From an uncultured Flavobacteriales bacterium (GTDB lineage: Bacteria; Bacteroidota; Bacteroidia; Flavobacteriales_D; Crocinitomicaceae), in the NCBI GenBank assembly GCA_903939755.1, contig CAJAII010000007.1, positions 1-64,000 on the forward strand: 64,000 nt of DNA. The letters are read 5' to 3'. The notes beneath the pieces are model-generated. The model was not told the DNA's origin. It was given only the letters and a program-made list of their open reading frames with translations, and searched no databases. The position numbers and the translations under genes are program-made. Below, piece after piece: positions 35,979-44,075 of the stretch. Within the stretch, counting starts at the first letter, position 1, and each line of letters opens with the position of its first letter.

Positions 35979-37001
35979 ATGACAGAAAATAACACACAAA
36001 TAATTATTTATCAAACTGAAAGTGGAGACACAAAATTAGAAGTTCGATTAGAAAATGAAACCGTGTGGCTAAGTCAGAAATTGATGGCAGCTTTATTTCA
36101 AACTACAGTTGCCAATATTAATATTCATCTCAAAAACATTTTTGAAGAGGGCGAATTAATAGAGTCGGCAACTATTAAGGATTTCTTAATAGTTCGATTG
36201 GAAGGAAAAAGGGAGGTTAACCGAACAATTGAGTATTACAATCTTGACGCAATCATTTCTGTTGGTTACAGAATAAAATCAAAAGTTGCAACGCGTTTTC
36301 GTCAATGGGCAACGCAGCATATCAAAGAATATATTGTAAAAGGTTTTGTGATGGATGATGAGCGGCTTAAAAACCCAAATCAACAATTTGATTATTTTGA
36401 AGAGCTCATTAGGCGTATTCAGGATATAAGAACATCCGAAAGAAGATTTTATCAAAAAATTACAGACATATATACAACTAGCGTAGATTACGACCCAACA
36501 CTTGAAATGAGTGTACTGTTTTTTCAAACAGTTCAAAACAAAATGCATTGGGCAATTACTGGTCAAACTGCAGCTGAGATTATTTCTGAACGGGCTAATA
36601 GTAAGGAACCAAACATGGGTTTAACTAATTGGAAAAGAAATAAACCTCGAAAACAAGATGTTGTCATAGCAAAAAACTACTTAAGCGAAGATGAACTTTT
36701 AGCACTAAATAATTTAGCTGAGCAATATTTAATATTTGCCGAAGGTCAAGCTATTCGTAAAAAGACAATGCATATGAAGGATTGGATTGAAAAATTAGAT
36801 GGTTTTTTAACGTTAAACGATCGACAAATTTTAACAAATGCGGGTAAAATATCACATCAATTAGCAGTTGATATGGCCGAAATAGAATATGAGAAATTCA
36901 ATCAAAACCTTATCAATTCAATTGAAAGTGATTTTGACAAGGAAATTAAAAAAATACAATCAGCGAACCTATTTCGTATTGAAAAGAATAAAAATAAATG
37001 A
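35979..37001 (+). CDS. rhuM: RhuM family protein
   Basis: 340 aa. RhuM family signature: N-terminal IIIYQTESGDTKLEVRLENETVWLSQKLMAALFQTTVANINIHLKNIFEEGEL, a phage Bro-N-like helix-turn-helix module that places a target-specific module (TTVANINIHLKN) in a winged DNA-binding surface. Then YYNLDAIISVGYRIKSKVATRFRQWATQHIKEYIVKGFVMDDERLKN. The remaining half (about 140-340) is helical. RhuM was first noted in a Salmonella pathogenicity island; close relatives occur in mobile islands, and some are described next to toxins or defence genes. Its function is not established. It sits in a glycan cluster directly after a broken glycosyltransferase fragment, and overlaps the intact one by four bases (ATGA). 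Confidence 0.88.
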   Translation: MTENNTQIIIYQTESGDTKLEVRLENETVWLSQKLMAALFQTTVANINIHLKNIFEEGELIESATIKDFLIVRLEGKREVNRTIEYYNLDAIISVGYRIKSKVATRFRQWATQHIKEYIVKGFVMDDERLKNPNQQFDYFEELIRRIQDIRTSERRFYQKITDIYTTSVDYDPTLEMSVLFFQTVQNKMHWAITGQTAAEIISERANSKEPNMGLTNWKRNKPRKQDVVIAKNYLSEDELLALNNLAEQYLIFAEGQAIRKKTMHMKDWIEKLDGFLTLNDRQILTNAGKISHQLAVDMAEIEYEKFNQNLINSIESDFDKEIKKIQSANLFRIEKNKNK

Positions 37002-38332
37002 AAAAAGTTCTAATCCTCGCTTATGATTTCCCACCCTATGTTTCTGTTGGTGGCTTACGTCCATACAATTGGTACAAGCATTTGAAAGAATTTGAGGTAG
37101 AGCCAATCGTGGTAACGCGACAATGGGGAAATGTCCACGGCAATCACTTGGATTATATTTCTGCTGGTGAATCAGAAGAATCTATCCTTGAAAATACGGA
37201 GTTTGGAATGATTATCAGAACGCCTTATAAGCCAAATTTCGCGAATCGATTGATGTTGAAATACGGAGACACGAGATATCGAATTCTCAGAAAATCAATC
37301 AGTGCTTTTTATGAAATCGCCCAATTTGTTTTCCCAATAGGACCAAAAGCAGCGTTGTATCGAGGGGCAAAAGAATTCTTGAAAAACAACAAAGTGGATG
37401 TAATTCTTGCAACAGGGGATCCTTTCGTTTTATTTAGTTTCGCTTCCAAATTGAGTAAAGAGTTTGGTATTCCTTGGATAGCAGACTATCGAGATCCTTG
37501 GAGTCACAATGAAGAACGTAGAAAAATGGTCATTCAAAAAAAATGGAATGCCTATTTTGAGAAGAAAACAGTTGCTTCATCGTCATATATCCAAACAGTT
37601 TCAAAATTTGTACATTCCAAGATAGATCATTTAATTCCAAATAAACCATTTAGTATTTCACCAAACGGTTACGATTCATTGGTAATAGACAAATTAAAAA
37701 ATATCCCACAAAACAAAGAAGTCTTTAGTATTTCTTTTGTTGGAACAATTTATAATTGGCATCCAATTGAAAGTTTCCTTCGCGTAGCAAACGCTTTTGT
37801 CAGAGAAAATCCACAGGCCAAAATAGCCTTTAAATTTTACGGAACAAATCTGGCGAATGAATTAAATAGATTCGTTTATGAGGAATTCCCGAAATTAAAA
37901 GATCATGTTTTCATATCACCTAAAATGCAAAACAAAGAATTACTTGAAAAATTAGCTTCAGATAATGTCATGCTTCTATTTAATTATTACTCTTATATGG
38001 GCACCAAAATTTTTGATTACCTGGGAATTCGTCGAAAAATAATAATGTGTTATTCAAATGATCCAGAAGCGAATATTCTGAAGCAGAAATACTATTCTAT
38101 TGATGAATCAGGTAGTGATAGCAAACAACTCCAAGCTGAACTAATCAATGAAACAAATGCTGGCATAATCGTGAAGGATGCTGCGCATTTAAAAGAAGTA
38201 CTCATGGAATTGTATGCGGAATTTAAAGAAAATGGATGTATTGCCTGCGATTCAAAGGGCATTGAAAAATATTCCCGTAAAATTCAAGTAGAACGATTGG
38301 CTGAGGTAATAAAGGGGATTGCAGCTTTGTAG
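36998..38332 (+). CDS. Glycosyltransferase, GT4-like
   Basis: 444 aa. Long GT-B protein. The N-terminus KKVLILAYDFPPYVSVGGLRPYNWYKHLKEF contains the acceptor-site GGLR loop. Further blocks are VILATGDPFVLFSFASKLSKEFGIPWIADYRDPWSH, IQTVSKFVHSKI, FSISPNGYDSLVI, the donor-domain strand FSISFVGTIYNWHPIESFL, and LLFNYYSYMGTKIFDYLGIRRKIIMC in place of E-x7-E. It is similar to the WcaI-like group of putative transferases. It starts within the rhuM stop codon. A related, decayed 5' copy lies at 35848-35934, so this gene seems to have replaced or followed an older allele. Confidence 0.82.
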   Translation: MKKVLILAYDFPPYVSVGGLRPYNWYKHLKEFEVEPIVVTRQWGNVHGNHLDYISAGESEESILENTEFGMIIRTPYKPNFANRLMLKYGDTRYRILRKSISAFYEIAQFVFPIGPKAALYRGAKEFLKNNKVDVILATGDPFVLFSFASKLSKEFGIPWIADYRDPWSHNEERRKMVIQKKWNAYFEKKTVASSSYIQTVSKFVHSKIDHLIPNKPFSISPNGYDSLVIDKLKNIPQNKEVFSISFVGTIYNWHPIESFLRVANAFVRENPQAKIAFKFYGTNLANELNRFVYEEFPKLKDHVFISPKMQNKELLEKLASDNVMLLFNYYSYMGTKIFDYLGIRRKIIMCYSNDPEANILKQKYYSIDESGSDSKQLQAELINETNAGIIVKDAAHLKEVLMELYAEFKENGCIACDSKGIEKYSRKIQVERLAEVIKGIAAL

Positions 38333-38420
38333 TTTAGAGCTTGCATTTATTTTCCTTGAGGAGCTTATATCATTAAGTAACTAAAAATTAAGGAGACAAT
38401 CGCGCTACTTGTCATATCAA

Positions 38421-38436
38421 AAAAGTAATTACTTTT
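38421..38436. repeat. 16-bp perfect palindrome upstream of hisH
   Basis: AAAAGTAATTACTTTT reads the same on both strands, five bases before the hisH ATG at 38442. It has no loop or T-run, so it could be a regulatory protein site and is unlikely to be a terminator. Confidence 0.35.
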
Positions 38437-38441
38437 AATCT

Positions 38442-39053
38442 ATGATTGTAATAATAGATTATAATATGGGCAATATTTTTTCAGTGCAAAAGCGCTTGGA
38501 GAAATTAAATCAGGAATTTATTATCAGTGCTGATCCAGCTGTAATTGCAAATGCAAATCGTCTTATTTTGCCTGGTGTTGGTCATTTTGCTGTGGCTATG
38601 GATAATCTTAGGACATCTGGTCTTATTGAGGTGTTAAATCGTGCGGTGTTGATTGATAAAGTTCCCATCCTTGGCATCTGTTTGGGAATGCAGTTAATGT
38701 GTGCTTTCAGTGAAGAAGGTGACTGTGAAGGATTGGGTTGGTTTGATGCAAAGGTGGTGAAATTTAAATTTGAAGACACACTTCGTTTTAAAGTGCCCCA
38801 TACTGGATGGAATCAAATACACATTACGAAAAAAAGTCAATTAATGATTGATATTCCTGAGGCTTCCTATTTTTATTTCGTGCATTCTTATTTTTTGAAA
38901 TTGAATGAGGAAACTGATCAATTAAATTTCACAAGTCATGAATATAATTTCACATCGGCTATCGAAAAGGAAAATATTTATGGGGTTCAATATCACCCAG
39001 AAAAAAGTCATGATATTGGTTTGCAACTATTGAAAAACTTTATAAACATGTAA
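38442..39053 (+). CDS. hisH: HisH-type glutamine amidotransferase of sugar amidination (HisH2)
   Basis: 203 aa. Class I glutaminase: nucleophile C80 in LGICLGMQLM, H185 and E187 in GVQYHPEKSH, plus the conserved LPGVGHF oxyanion region (43-49). HisH supplies ammonia to HisF. In this location, with HisF and a WbpG-type enzyme downstream and glycosyltransferases upstream, it is likely the HisH2 paralogue of the acetamidino-sugar system and not the histidine pathway enzyme. No other his genes are near. It begins 109 bases after the glycosyltransferase stop; no perfect TAnnTTTG box was found there. Confidence 0.88.
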   Translation: MIVIIDYNMGNIFSVQKRLEKLNQEFIISADPAVIANANRLILPGVGHFAVAMDNLRTSGLIEVLNRAVLIDKVPILGICLGMQLMCAFSEEGDCEGLGWFDAKVVKFKFEDTLRFKVPHTGWNQIHITKKSQLMIDIPEASYFYFVHSYFLKLNEETDQLNFTSHEYNFTSAIEKENIYGVQYHPEKSHDIGLQLLKNFINM

Positions 39054-39120
39054 ATCGGAGATGGATTTTAGAGCTGAAGGTTAGATGTAGAATTTAGATA
39101 TAGAAATTGGAACTGGAGTA

Positions 39121-39148
39121 AACTTAACTTAACTTAACTTAACTTAAC
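39121..39148 (+). repeat. Tandem pentamer (AACTT)n
   Basis: Five full AACTT units and a partial one, in the hisH-hisF spacer. It is directly followed by degenerate CTAAC-rich repeats. Confidence 0.9.
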
Positions 39149-39173
39149 ACCAACCTCTAAGTCCAAGTTTAAT

Positions 39174-39225
39174 GCTAACCTCCAACGCTAACCTCCAACG
39201 CTAACCGCCAACTCTAACCTCTAAC
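39174..39225 (+). repeat. Tandem 13-mer repeat, four copies
   Basis: Units GCTAACCTCCAAC (39174, 39187), GCTAACCGCCAAC (39200) and TCTAACCTCTAAC (39213). It ends 14 bases before the hisF ATG at 39240, so copy number would change the distance between hisH and hisF. Confidence 0.9.
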
Positions 39226-39239
39226 TATAACTTAAAAAA

Positions 39240-39992
39240 ATGCTTCGTCCTCGTATCATACCCGTGCTTTTGCTCAAAGGAAATGTCCTAGTGAAAACGA
39301 TTAATTTTAAAAAACCAAAATATATAGGTGATCCGATAAATGCGGTGAGAATTTTTAATGATTTAAGAGCAGACGAATTGGTTTTTTTAGATATTGATGC
39401 AAGTAGAGAAAAACGTTTGGTTTCAATTGAACTAATTAAGAATATTGGTGAAGAAGCAAATATGCCCTTTGCTGTAGGTGGTGGGATTCGGTCTTTGGAT
39501 GATATTCGCAATATTATAAGCGCTGGAGCTGAAAAGGTAATTATTAATTCTTATGCTATCGAAAATCCTGATTTCATTTCCGAAGCTGCAGCAGCTTTTG
39601 GTTCTTCGACAATTGCTGTGTGTATCGATGTAAAAAAGAGTTTGTTTGCTGGCAGGAAAACTTGGAGTTATGGAGGCTCAAAAGCAAGTGGTTTTGCACC
39701 AATTGAATTGGCAAAATTAATGGAAGCGAAAGGGGCTGGAGAAATTATAATTCAATCTATTGAAAAAGATGGAGAGATGAACGGATATGATCTTGAATTA
39801 GTAAAACAAATTTCAGCAGCTGTTGAAATACCAGTCGTTGCTTTAGGTGGTGCAGGTTCAATTTCGGATTTAAAAATTGCTTTTCAAGAAGGTTTAGCGA
39901 GTGGCTTAGCTGCAGGAAGTTTGTTTGTTTTTGAAGGAAAGAAAAGGGGAGTTCTAATAAATTACCCCGAAAAGAAGGAAATAGATTTCTAA
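39240..39992 (+). CDS. hisF: HisF-type cyclase subunit paralogue (HisF2) lacking catalytic Asp11
   Basis: 250 aa, (beta/alpha)8 barrel. It aligns without gaps with the T. maritima HisF N-terminus: RIIP-VLLL replaces RIIA-CLDV, so Asp11, one of the two catalytic aspartates, is Leu11. Asp130 is present (AVCIDVKK) and Asp51 too. The ammonia-gate residues Arg5, Glu46 and Lys99 match exactly, and E168 in GAGE corresponds to Glu167. I infer a barrel that still channels ammonia from HisH but cannot do the imidazole cyclase reaction, as expected for the sugar-amidination partner of WbpG. Repeats lie in the spacer from hisH. Confidence 0.88.
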   Translation: MLRPRIIPVLLLKGNVLVKTINFKKPKYIGDPINAVRIFNDLRADELVFLDIDASREKRLVSIELIKNIGEEANMPFAVGGGIRSLDDIRNIISAGAEKVIINSYAIENPDFISEAAAAFGSSTIAVCIDVKKSLFAGRKTWSYGGSKASGFAPIELAKLMEAKGAGEIIIQSIEKDGEMNGYDLELVKQISAAVEIPVVALGGAGSISDLKIAFQEGLASGLAAGSLFVFEGKKRGVLINYPEKKEIDF

Positions 39993-40101
39993 CTTTTTTT
40001 CTACATTAATTAATTTCATGTGTTTGCTAGAGATGCTTTTTGTTTTTTGCGTTGCAATGGAATCGATTTTTTAATGACCATTTAACTTCTTTGATTGAAA
40101 G

Positions 40102-40137
40102 AAAATAGGGGAATAATTAGATATCCCCTATTTTTTT
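40102..40137 (+). terminator. Rho-independent-like hairpin with T-run after hisF
   Basis: Arms AATAGGGGA (40104-40112) and TCCCCTATT (40124-40132) are perfect reverse complements with an 11-base AT-rich loop; A/T pairs extend the stem and a T-run follows. It lies between hisF and the next gene, so it would separate the two unless read through. Confidence 0.7.
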
Positions 40138-40174
40138 CTTTTTGAACTTTTTTTTGCAAGTACATTTATAAACT

Positions 40175-41308
40175 TTGGAAAAAACTCACTCTCAAATCTG
40201 TACACGTTGTGTCATGGATACATCTGATCTCGGAATTTCATTTACAAGTGAAGGCTTATGTAATCATTGTATAGAGTTCTTAGACAAGCGAAATAAATAC
40301 ACTTATAAAGGCACCGAAAGTGATGTGCAGCTTGATAAAATTATTGCACGGATAAAAGAAGCAGGAAAGGGTAGAGAATACGATTGTGTAATTGGTCTGA
40401 GCGGCGGAGTCGATAGTAGTTATGCTGCAAAAATCTGTATAGATCAAGGATTGCGAATTTTGGCTGTTCACCTCGACAATGGATGGAATTCTGAAGAGGC
40501 CGTTTCGAATATTAAAAATGTTGCTAGAAAATTATCTATTGATTTTGAAAGTTACGTATTAAATTGGGATGAATTTAAGGATTTACAGTTATCTTTTTTA
40601 AAAGCATCGGTTCCTGAAGCGGATACGCCAACAGATATTGCCATTTTAGCAGCTTTACATAAAGTAGCAGCAAAATATAATATAAAAAGTATTATTTCAG
40701 GTGGAAATTTTGCAACGGAAGGAATTTTACCAGAGACTTGGCATTACAATGCAAAAGATTTAACCTATTTTAATTATATTCATAAAAAATTTGGTAATCG
40801 AAGATTGAAAAGCTTTCCAACTTTTGGATTCATGAGAGAATTGTATTACAAAATATTTAAGGGAATTAAAATGATTTATATATTAAATTATGTTCCATAT
40901 ATAAAAAATGATGCTATTTCTCTATTAGAAAATCAATTGAGTTGGAAGAATTATGGAGGTAAACATTATGAATCTAAATACACTGGATTTATACAATCCT
41001 ATTATTTATATCATAAATTTGGAATTGATTATAGAAGGGCCACTCTATCATCTCAAATTTGCACGGGTGAAATAAGTCGAGAAGATGCTTTGGAGATTTT
41101 AAAATTACTTCCATATAAAATGGAAAGGGTGGAAGAAGAAATGAAATACATTGCAAAAAAACTTGAGATATCGAAGGGAGATTTTCAAAATATCCTAGAT
41201 GCTGAATCAAAATGGTATTTTGATTATCCTAATGATCAAAAAAGATTAAATTTCATCTATAATTTGTATCGTAGGATTTTCCGAAAAGAAAAATTAGGGA
41301 ATTTTTAA
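40175..41308 (+). CDS. wbpG: N-acetyl sugar amidotransferase (WbpG/PseA-like)
   Basis: 377 aa starting at TTG 40175; the conserved cysteines begin at residue 9, so a later start is unlikely. C9-x2-C12 and C29-x2-C32 form a zinc-ribbon-like N-terminus, followed by the PP-loop SGGVDSS (76-82) of ATP pyrophosphatases, then GGNFATEGILPETWHYN. Such proteins activate the N-acetyl carbonyl with ATP and use ammonia from HisH/HisF to make acetamidino sugars. The three genes together are the WbpG-HisH2-HisF2 set known from Pseudomonas B-band O-antigen. A hairpin precedes it, and TACATTTA at 40161 may be its own promoter. Confidence 0.88.
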   Translation: MEKTHSQICTRCVMDTSDLGISFTSEGLCNHCIEFLDKRNKYTYKGTESDVQLDKIIARIKEAGKGREYDCVIGLSGGVDSSYAAKICIDQGLRILAVHLDNGWNSEEAVSNIKNVARKLSIDFESYVLNWDEFKDLQLSFLKASVPEADTPTDIAILAALHKVAAKYNIKSIISGGNFATEGILPETWHYNAKDLTYFNYIHKKFGNRRLKSFPTFGFMRELYYKIFKGIKMIYILNYVPYIKNDAISLLENQLSWKNYGGKHYESKYTGFIQSYYLYHKFGIDYRRATLSSQICTGEISREDALEILKLLPYKMERVEEEMKYIAKKLEISKGDFQNILDAESKWYFDYPNDQKRLNFIYNLYRRIFRKEKLGNF

Positions 41309-41319
41309 AGAAAATAGAA

Positions 41320-41886
41320 TTATTTCCCTCTTCCTCCGCCAGTCTTAACAGTAGCCACTTTTTTAACTGCTGCAGGTTTAGCTGATTTATTTGGAGCAGC
41401 ACTTGTTTTTACTGCTGCTTTCTTTGGCGCTGCTTTTTTCGGAGTATCTGCTTTTTTAGCTTTTGAATCTTTTTCAACTATTTCTTCTGTTGCAACTTCT
41501 GCTTCAACAACCAATAATCCTTCTGCTAATAGCATGTTGTACCATTGAAATAATTTCTTGATATCAGAAAAATAAACCCGCTCTTTGTCATAATTTGGTA
41601 ATGCTTCTTCAAATTTTGAACGTAATGTTTTCTCATCACTTTTATTGGAAGGCCCTTCTGCTCCAGCTTGAATTTCGAATAATTTAGTTAGTACATCCAC
41701 TAATTTAGCATCTTCATCGTAGGTAAACATGCTAATATCTTCTAAGGAAGAAATTTTTTCAGAGGAATGTGCAGGAAATCGTTTCTTGTCCATTAAGGAT
41801 TCTACAATTACACTATTTTTCCCTTGTGTTATAACCTTATACAAGCCTGGTCTTCCTGAAATGGAAATAATTCCTTTTAAATTCAT
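41320..41886 (-). CDS. DUF5606 protein with lysine/alanine-rich tail
   Basis: 188 aa. The N-terminal 45 residues (MNLKGIISISGRPGLYKVITQGKNSVIVESLMDKKRFPAHSSEKISSLEDISMFT) and following helix are the DUF5606 domain, a small family restricted to Bacteroidota as far as I recall. From about residue 135 the protein becomes a histone-H1-like run of K, A and P (KKADTPKKAAPKKAAVKT...) ending GGGRGK, which would bind nucleic acid or another acidic polymer. Function not known. It converges on the wbpG-like gene with 11 bases between and is followed upstream by the divergent helicase gene, so it has its own promoter region at 41887-42022 shared with the helicase. Confidence 0.8.
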   Translation of the reverse strand: MNLKGIISISGRPGLYKVITQGKNSVIVESLMDKKRFPAHSSEKISSLEDISMFTYDEDAKLVDVLTKLFEIQAGAEGPSNKSDEKTLRSKFEEALPNYDKERVYFSDIKKLFQWYNMLLAEGLLVVEAEVATEEIVEKDSKAKKADTPKKAAPKKAAVKTSAAPNKSAKPAAVKKVATVKTGGGRGK

Positions 41887-41993
41887 TGAATAATTTTTCT
41901 CAAAAATATAAAATCTTTATCATTTTTAGCAATTTAAATTTTATTTGTTTTAAAGGTATTCTTTATTTAATTAGTGCTTCCTAAATTTATCTG

Positions 41994-42001
41994 TACCTTT
42001 G
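41994..42001 (+). promoter_or_regulatory. Putative -7 box TACCTTTG for the helicase gene
   Basis: Perfect TAnnTTTG, 21 bases before ATG 42023, giving a short A-rich leader. Confidence 0.5.
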
Positions 42002-42022
42002 CACCCAATTTAAAATAAAAAA

Positions 42023-44065
42023 ATGACATTTGAAGAGCTGGGTTTGAGGGGTGAGGTACTGAAGTCGTTAGAAGATTTGGGTTTTTCAGTACCAACTCCA
42101 ATCCAAGAACAAGCAATCCCACATTTGATGAAGGATGATTGCGATTTTGTTGGGCTTGCCCAAACAGGAACCGGGAAAACTGCAGCGTTTGGTCTGCCGT
42201 TAATTAGTAATATCGATACAAGCTTAAAATTACCGCAAGGCTTGATCATTTGCCCCACACGCGAGCTTTGCTTGCAAATATCCAAAGATTTAGGAAATTA
42301 TTCTAAGTACCTTGATTGCAATATCGTTGCCGTATACGGTGGTGCAGATATTCGTAAGCAAATAACGGATATTAAAAGAGGCGCTCCTATTATTGTGGCA
42401 ACGCCGGGAAGATTGATGGATTTAATCAAACGTAAAGTGATTCAGCTTTCTCAAGTAAGGTATGTTGTTTTGGATGAAGCCGATGAAATGTTAAACATGG
42501 GATTCAAAGAAGATATTGATAGCATTCTAGAAACAACACCGAAGGAAAAAAATGTTTGGCTATTTTCAGCTACTATGCCTAAGGAGGTTGCTTCAATTGC
42601 TAAAAATTATATGAGTGATCCGCTAGAAGTATCTATCGGTCACAAAAATCAAAGTAATGAGAATATTGATCATATCTATTATATGGTCAAAGAAAAAGAT
42701 CGATACGAGGCGGTAAAACGTCTTATTGATTTTAATCCAACTATTTATGGTTTAATATTTTGTAGAACCAGGTCGGAAACGGCTACGGTTGCTCAAAAAT
42801 TAAGCAGGGATGGATACAATGCTGAACCACTTCACGGTGATTTGTCGCAAGCAATGCGCGATTTGGTTATGCAACGATTCAGAAGTAAAGAATTACAGCT
42901 CTTAGTAGCAACGGATGTTGCCGCAAGGGGATTAGATATCGATAATATCACCCATGTTATTAATTATAACTTGCCGGATGATATTGAAAATTATACGCAC
43001 AGAAGCGGTCGTACTGCTCGTGCTGGAAAAAAAGGCGAATCTTTAGTGTTGGTTAGTGCAAAGGAAGGATTTAAGATTAAAGCTATTGAACGACAGATGC
43101 GTACTACTTTTACAAAAGGTGAAATTCCTAATGCGAAAGAGATTTGTCGTATTCAATTGATGCGCTTGATCGAAAAGGTAATCGCTACTGAAATTAGAGA
43201 AAAAGACATCACGCCATTTTTACCTACCATTTTTGCTGAATTTGAAAATTTTTCTAAAGAAGAGGTGGTTAAAATGTTCGTTTCGGCTGAGTTTAATCGA
43301 TTTATCGAATATTACGAGCGTGCTGGTGATTTGAATGCATCAAACGCTGGCTCGGATCGGGAAGATCGAGGTCCAAAAGGAGAGCGTTCAAGAGGTAGTG
43401 ATGTTGGTAAAACAAGGTTCTTTGTTAACATCGGACGAAGAGATGGTTTTAATCCTGGCGCACTTTTACGTGTAATTTGTGATGCAACAGGTTTGAATTC
43501 AACTGCTGTTGGAAAAATAGATATTATGACTTCGTTCTCTTTCTTTGAAGCGGATGAGGAACATGCAGATAATATTATTAAGCAAGTAAATGGAACTGAT
43601 TTTGACGGAAATACGGTAAGTATCGAAGTAACTACTTCTAAAGAAAGTGGTGGCGGATTTAGAGATAAGCCTCGCTCAGGATTTGGTGGTGGAGATCGTT
43701 CAAGAAGCGGTGGTGGTGGAGGCGGTGGCCGAAGCAGCTCATACGGTGGAGGCGGAGGCGGTGGCCGAAGTAGTTCATACGGTGGTGGCGGAGGCGGAGG
43801 TCGAAGTAGTTCATACGGTGGTGGCGGAGGCGGAGGCCGAAGCAGTTCATACGGTGGCGGTGGCGGTAGAAGTAGTTCGTACGGTGGAGATCGATCAAAT
43901 TCAAATGACGGAGGTGACCGACCGAGATCAAGTGCAGGTAATGATCGCCCAAGAACTGGTGGAGGTACAGATCGTCCACGAACAGGTGGAGGTGGAGATC
44001 GTCCACGAACAGGAGGTGGTGATGATAGACGCGATGGTGGTTTTACTAGAAAAAGAAAGTTTTAG
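42023..44065 (+). CDS. DEAD-box RNA helicase with DbpA/CsdA-type domain and RGG-like tail
   Basis: 680 aa. Helicase core with AQTGTGKT (46-53), PTREL, VLDEADEML (about 150), FSATMP, and HRSGRTARAGK. After about residue 460 there is a DbpA-type RNA-binding domain (TRFFVNIGRRDGFNPGALLRVICDATGLN) and from about 535 to the end a Gly/Arg/Ser-rich tail with a fivefold repeat of G-rich RSSSYG units. This is the CsdA/DeaD type, which unwinds RNA in ribosome assembly or cold shock. The tail is likely an unstructured RNA-binding region. TypA follows ten bases later, which suggests co-expression of two ribosome-related genes. Confidence 0.93.
   Translation: MTFEELGLRGEVLKSLEDLGFSVPTPIQEQAIPHLMKDDCDFVGLAQTGTGKTAAFGLPLISNIDTSLKLPQGLIICPTRELCLQISKDLGNYSKYLDCNIVAVYGGADIRKQITDIKRGAPIIVATPGRLMDLIKRKVIQLSQVRYVVLDEADEMLNMGFKEDIDSILETTPKEKNVWLFSATMPKEVASIAKNYMSDPLEVSIGHKNQSNENIDHIYYMVKEKDRYEAVKRLIDFNPTIYGLIFCRTRSETATVAQKLSRDGYNAEPLHGDLSQAMRDLVMQRFRSKELQLLVATDVAARGLDIDNITHVINYNLPDDIENYTHRSGRTARAGKKGESLVLVSAKEGFKIKAIERQMRTTFTKGEIPNAKEICRIQLMRLIEKVIATEIREKDITPFLPTIFAEFENFSKEEVVKMFVSAEFNRFIEYYERAGDLNASNAGSDREDRGPKGERSRGSDVGKTRFFVNIGRRDGFNPGALLRVICDATGLNSTAVGKIDIMTSFSFFEADEEHADNIIKQVNGTDFDGNTVSIEVTTSKESGGGFRDKPRSGFGGGDRSRSGGGGGGGRSSSYGGGGGGGRSSSYGGGGGGGRSSSYGGGGGGGRSSSYGGGGGRSSSYGGDRSNSNDGGDRPRSSAGNDRPRTGGGTDRPRTGGGGDRPRTGGGDDRRDGGFTRKRKF
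43708..43887 (+). repeat. Tandem 36-bp repeats encoding GGGGGGGRSSSY
   Basis: Within the helicase 3' end, about four full 36-base units plus a shortened fifth (30 bases). They differ at synonymous Gly and Ser positions, so the repeat is old enough to drift, but units remain alignable by eye. Confidence 0.85.
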
Positions 44066-44075
44066 AATTTAGCAA

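Noticed and set aside
35979-37001. rhuM as a transposase or integrase of a mobile element
   Set aside because: No DDE or tyrosine-recombinase motifs, and no long terminal repeats; only a short inverted repeat in its leader.
39121-39225. CRISPR-like array
   Set aside because: Units are 5 and 13 bases with no unique spacers, and no cas genes are present.
38442-39992. hisH and hisF as part of the histidine biosynthesis operon
   Set aside because: No other his genes are present; the pair lies among glycan genes with a WbpG-type enzyme, and HisF lacks Asp11.
43647-44072. Long open frames in other phases of the helicase 3' end, coding Val/Glu- or His/Leu-rich proteins
   Set aside because: They arise from the GGN/CGN repeat DNA of the glycine-rich tail and have no independent start context or composition.
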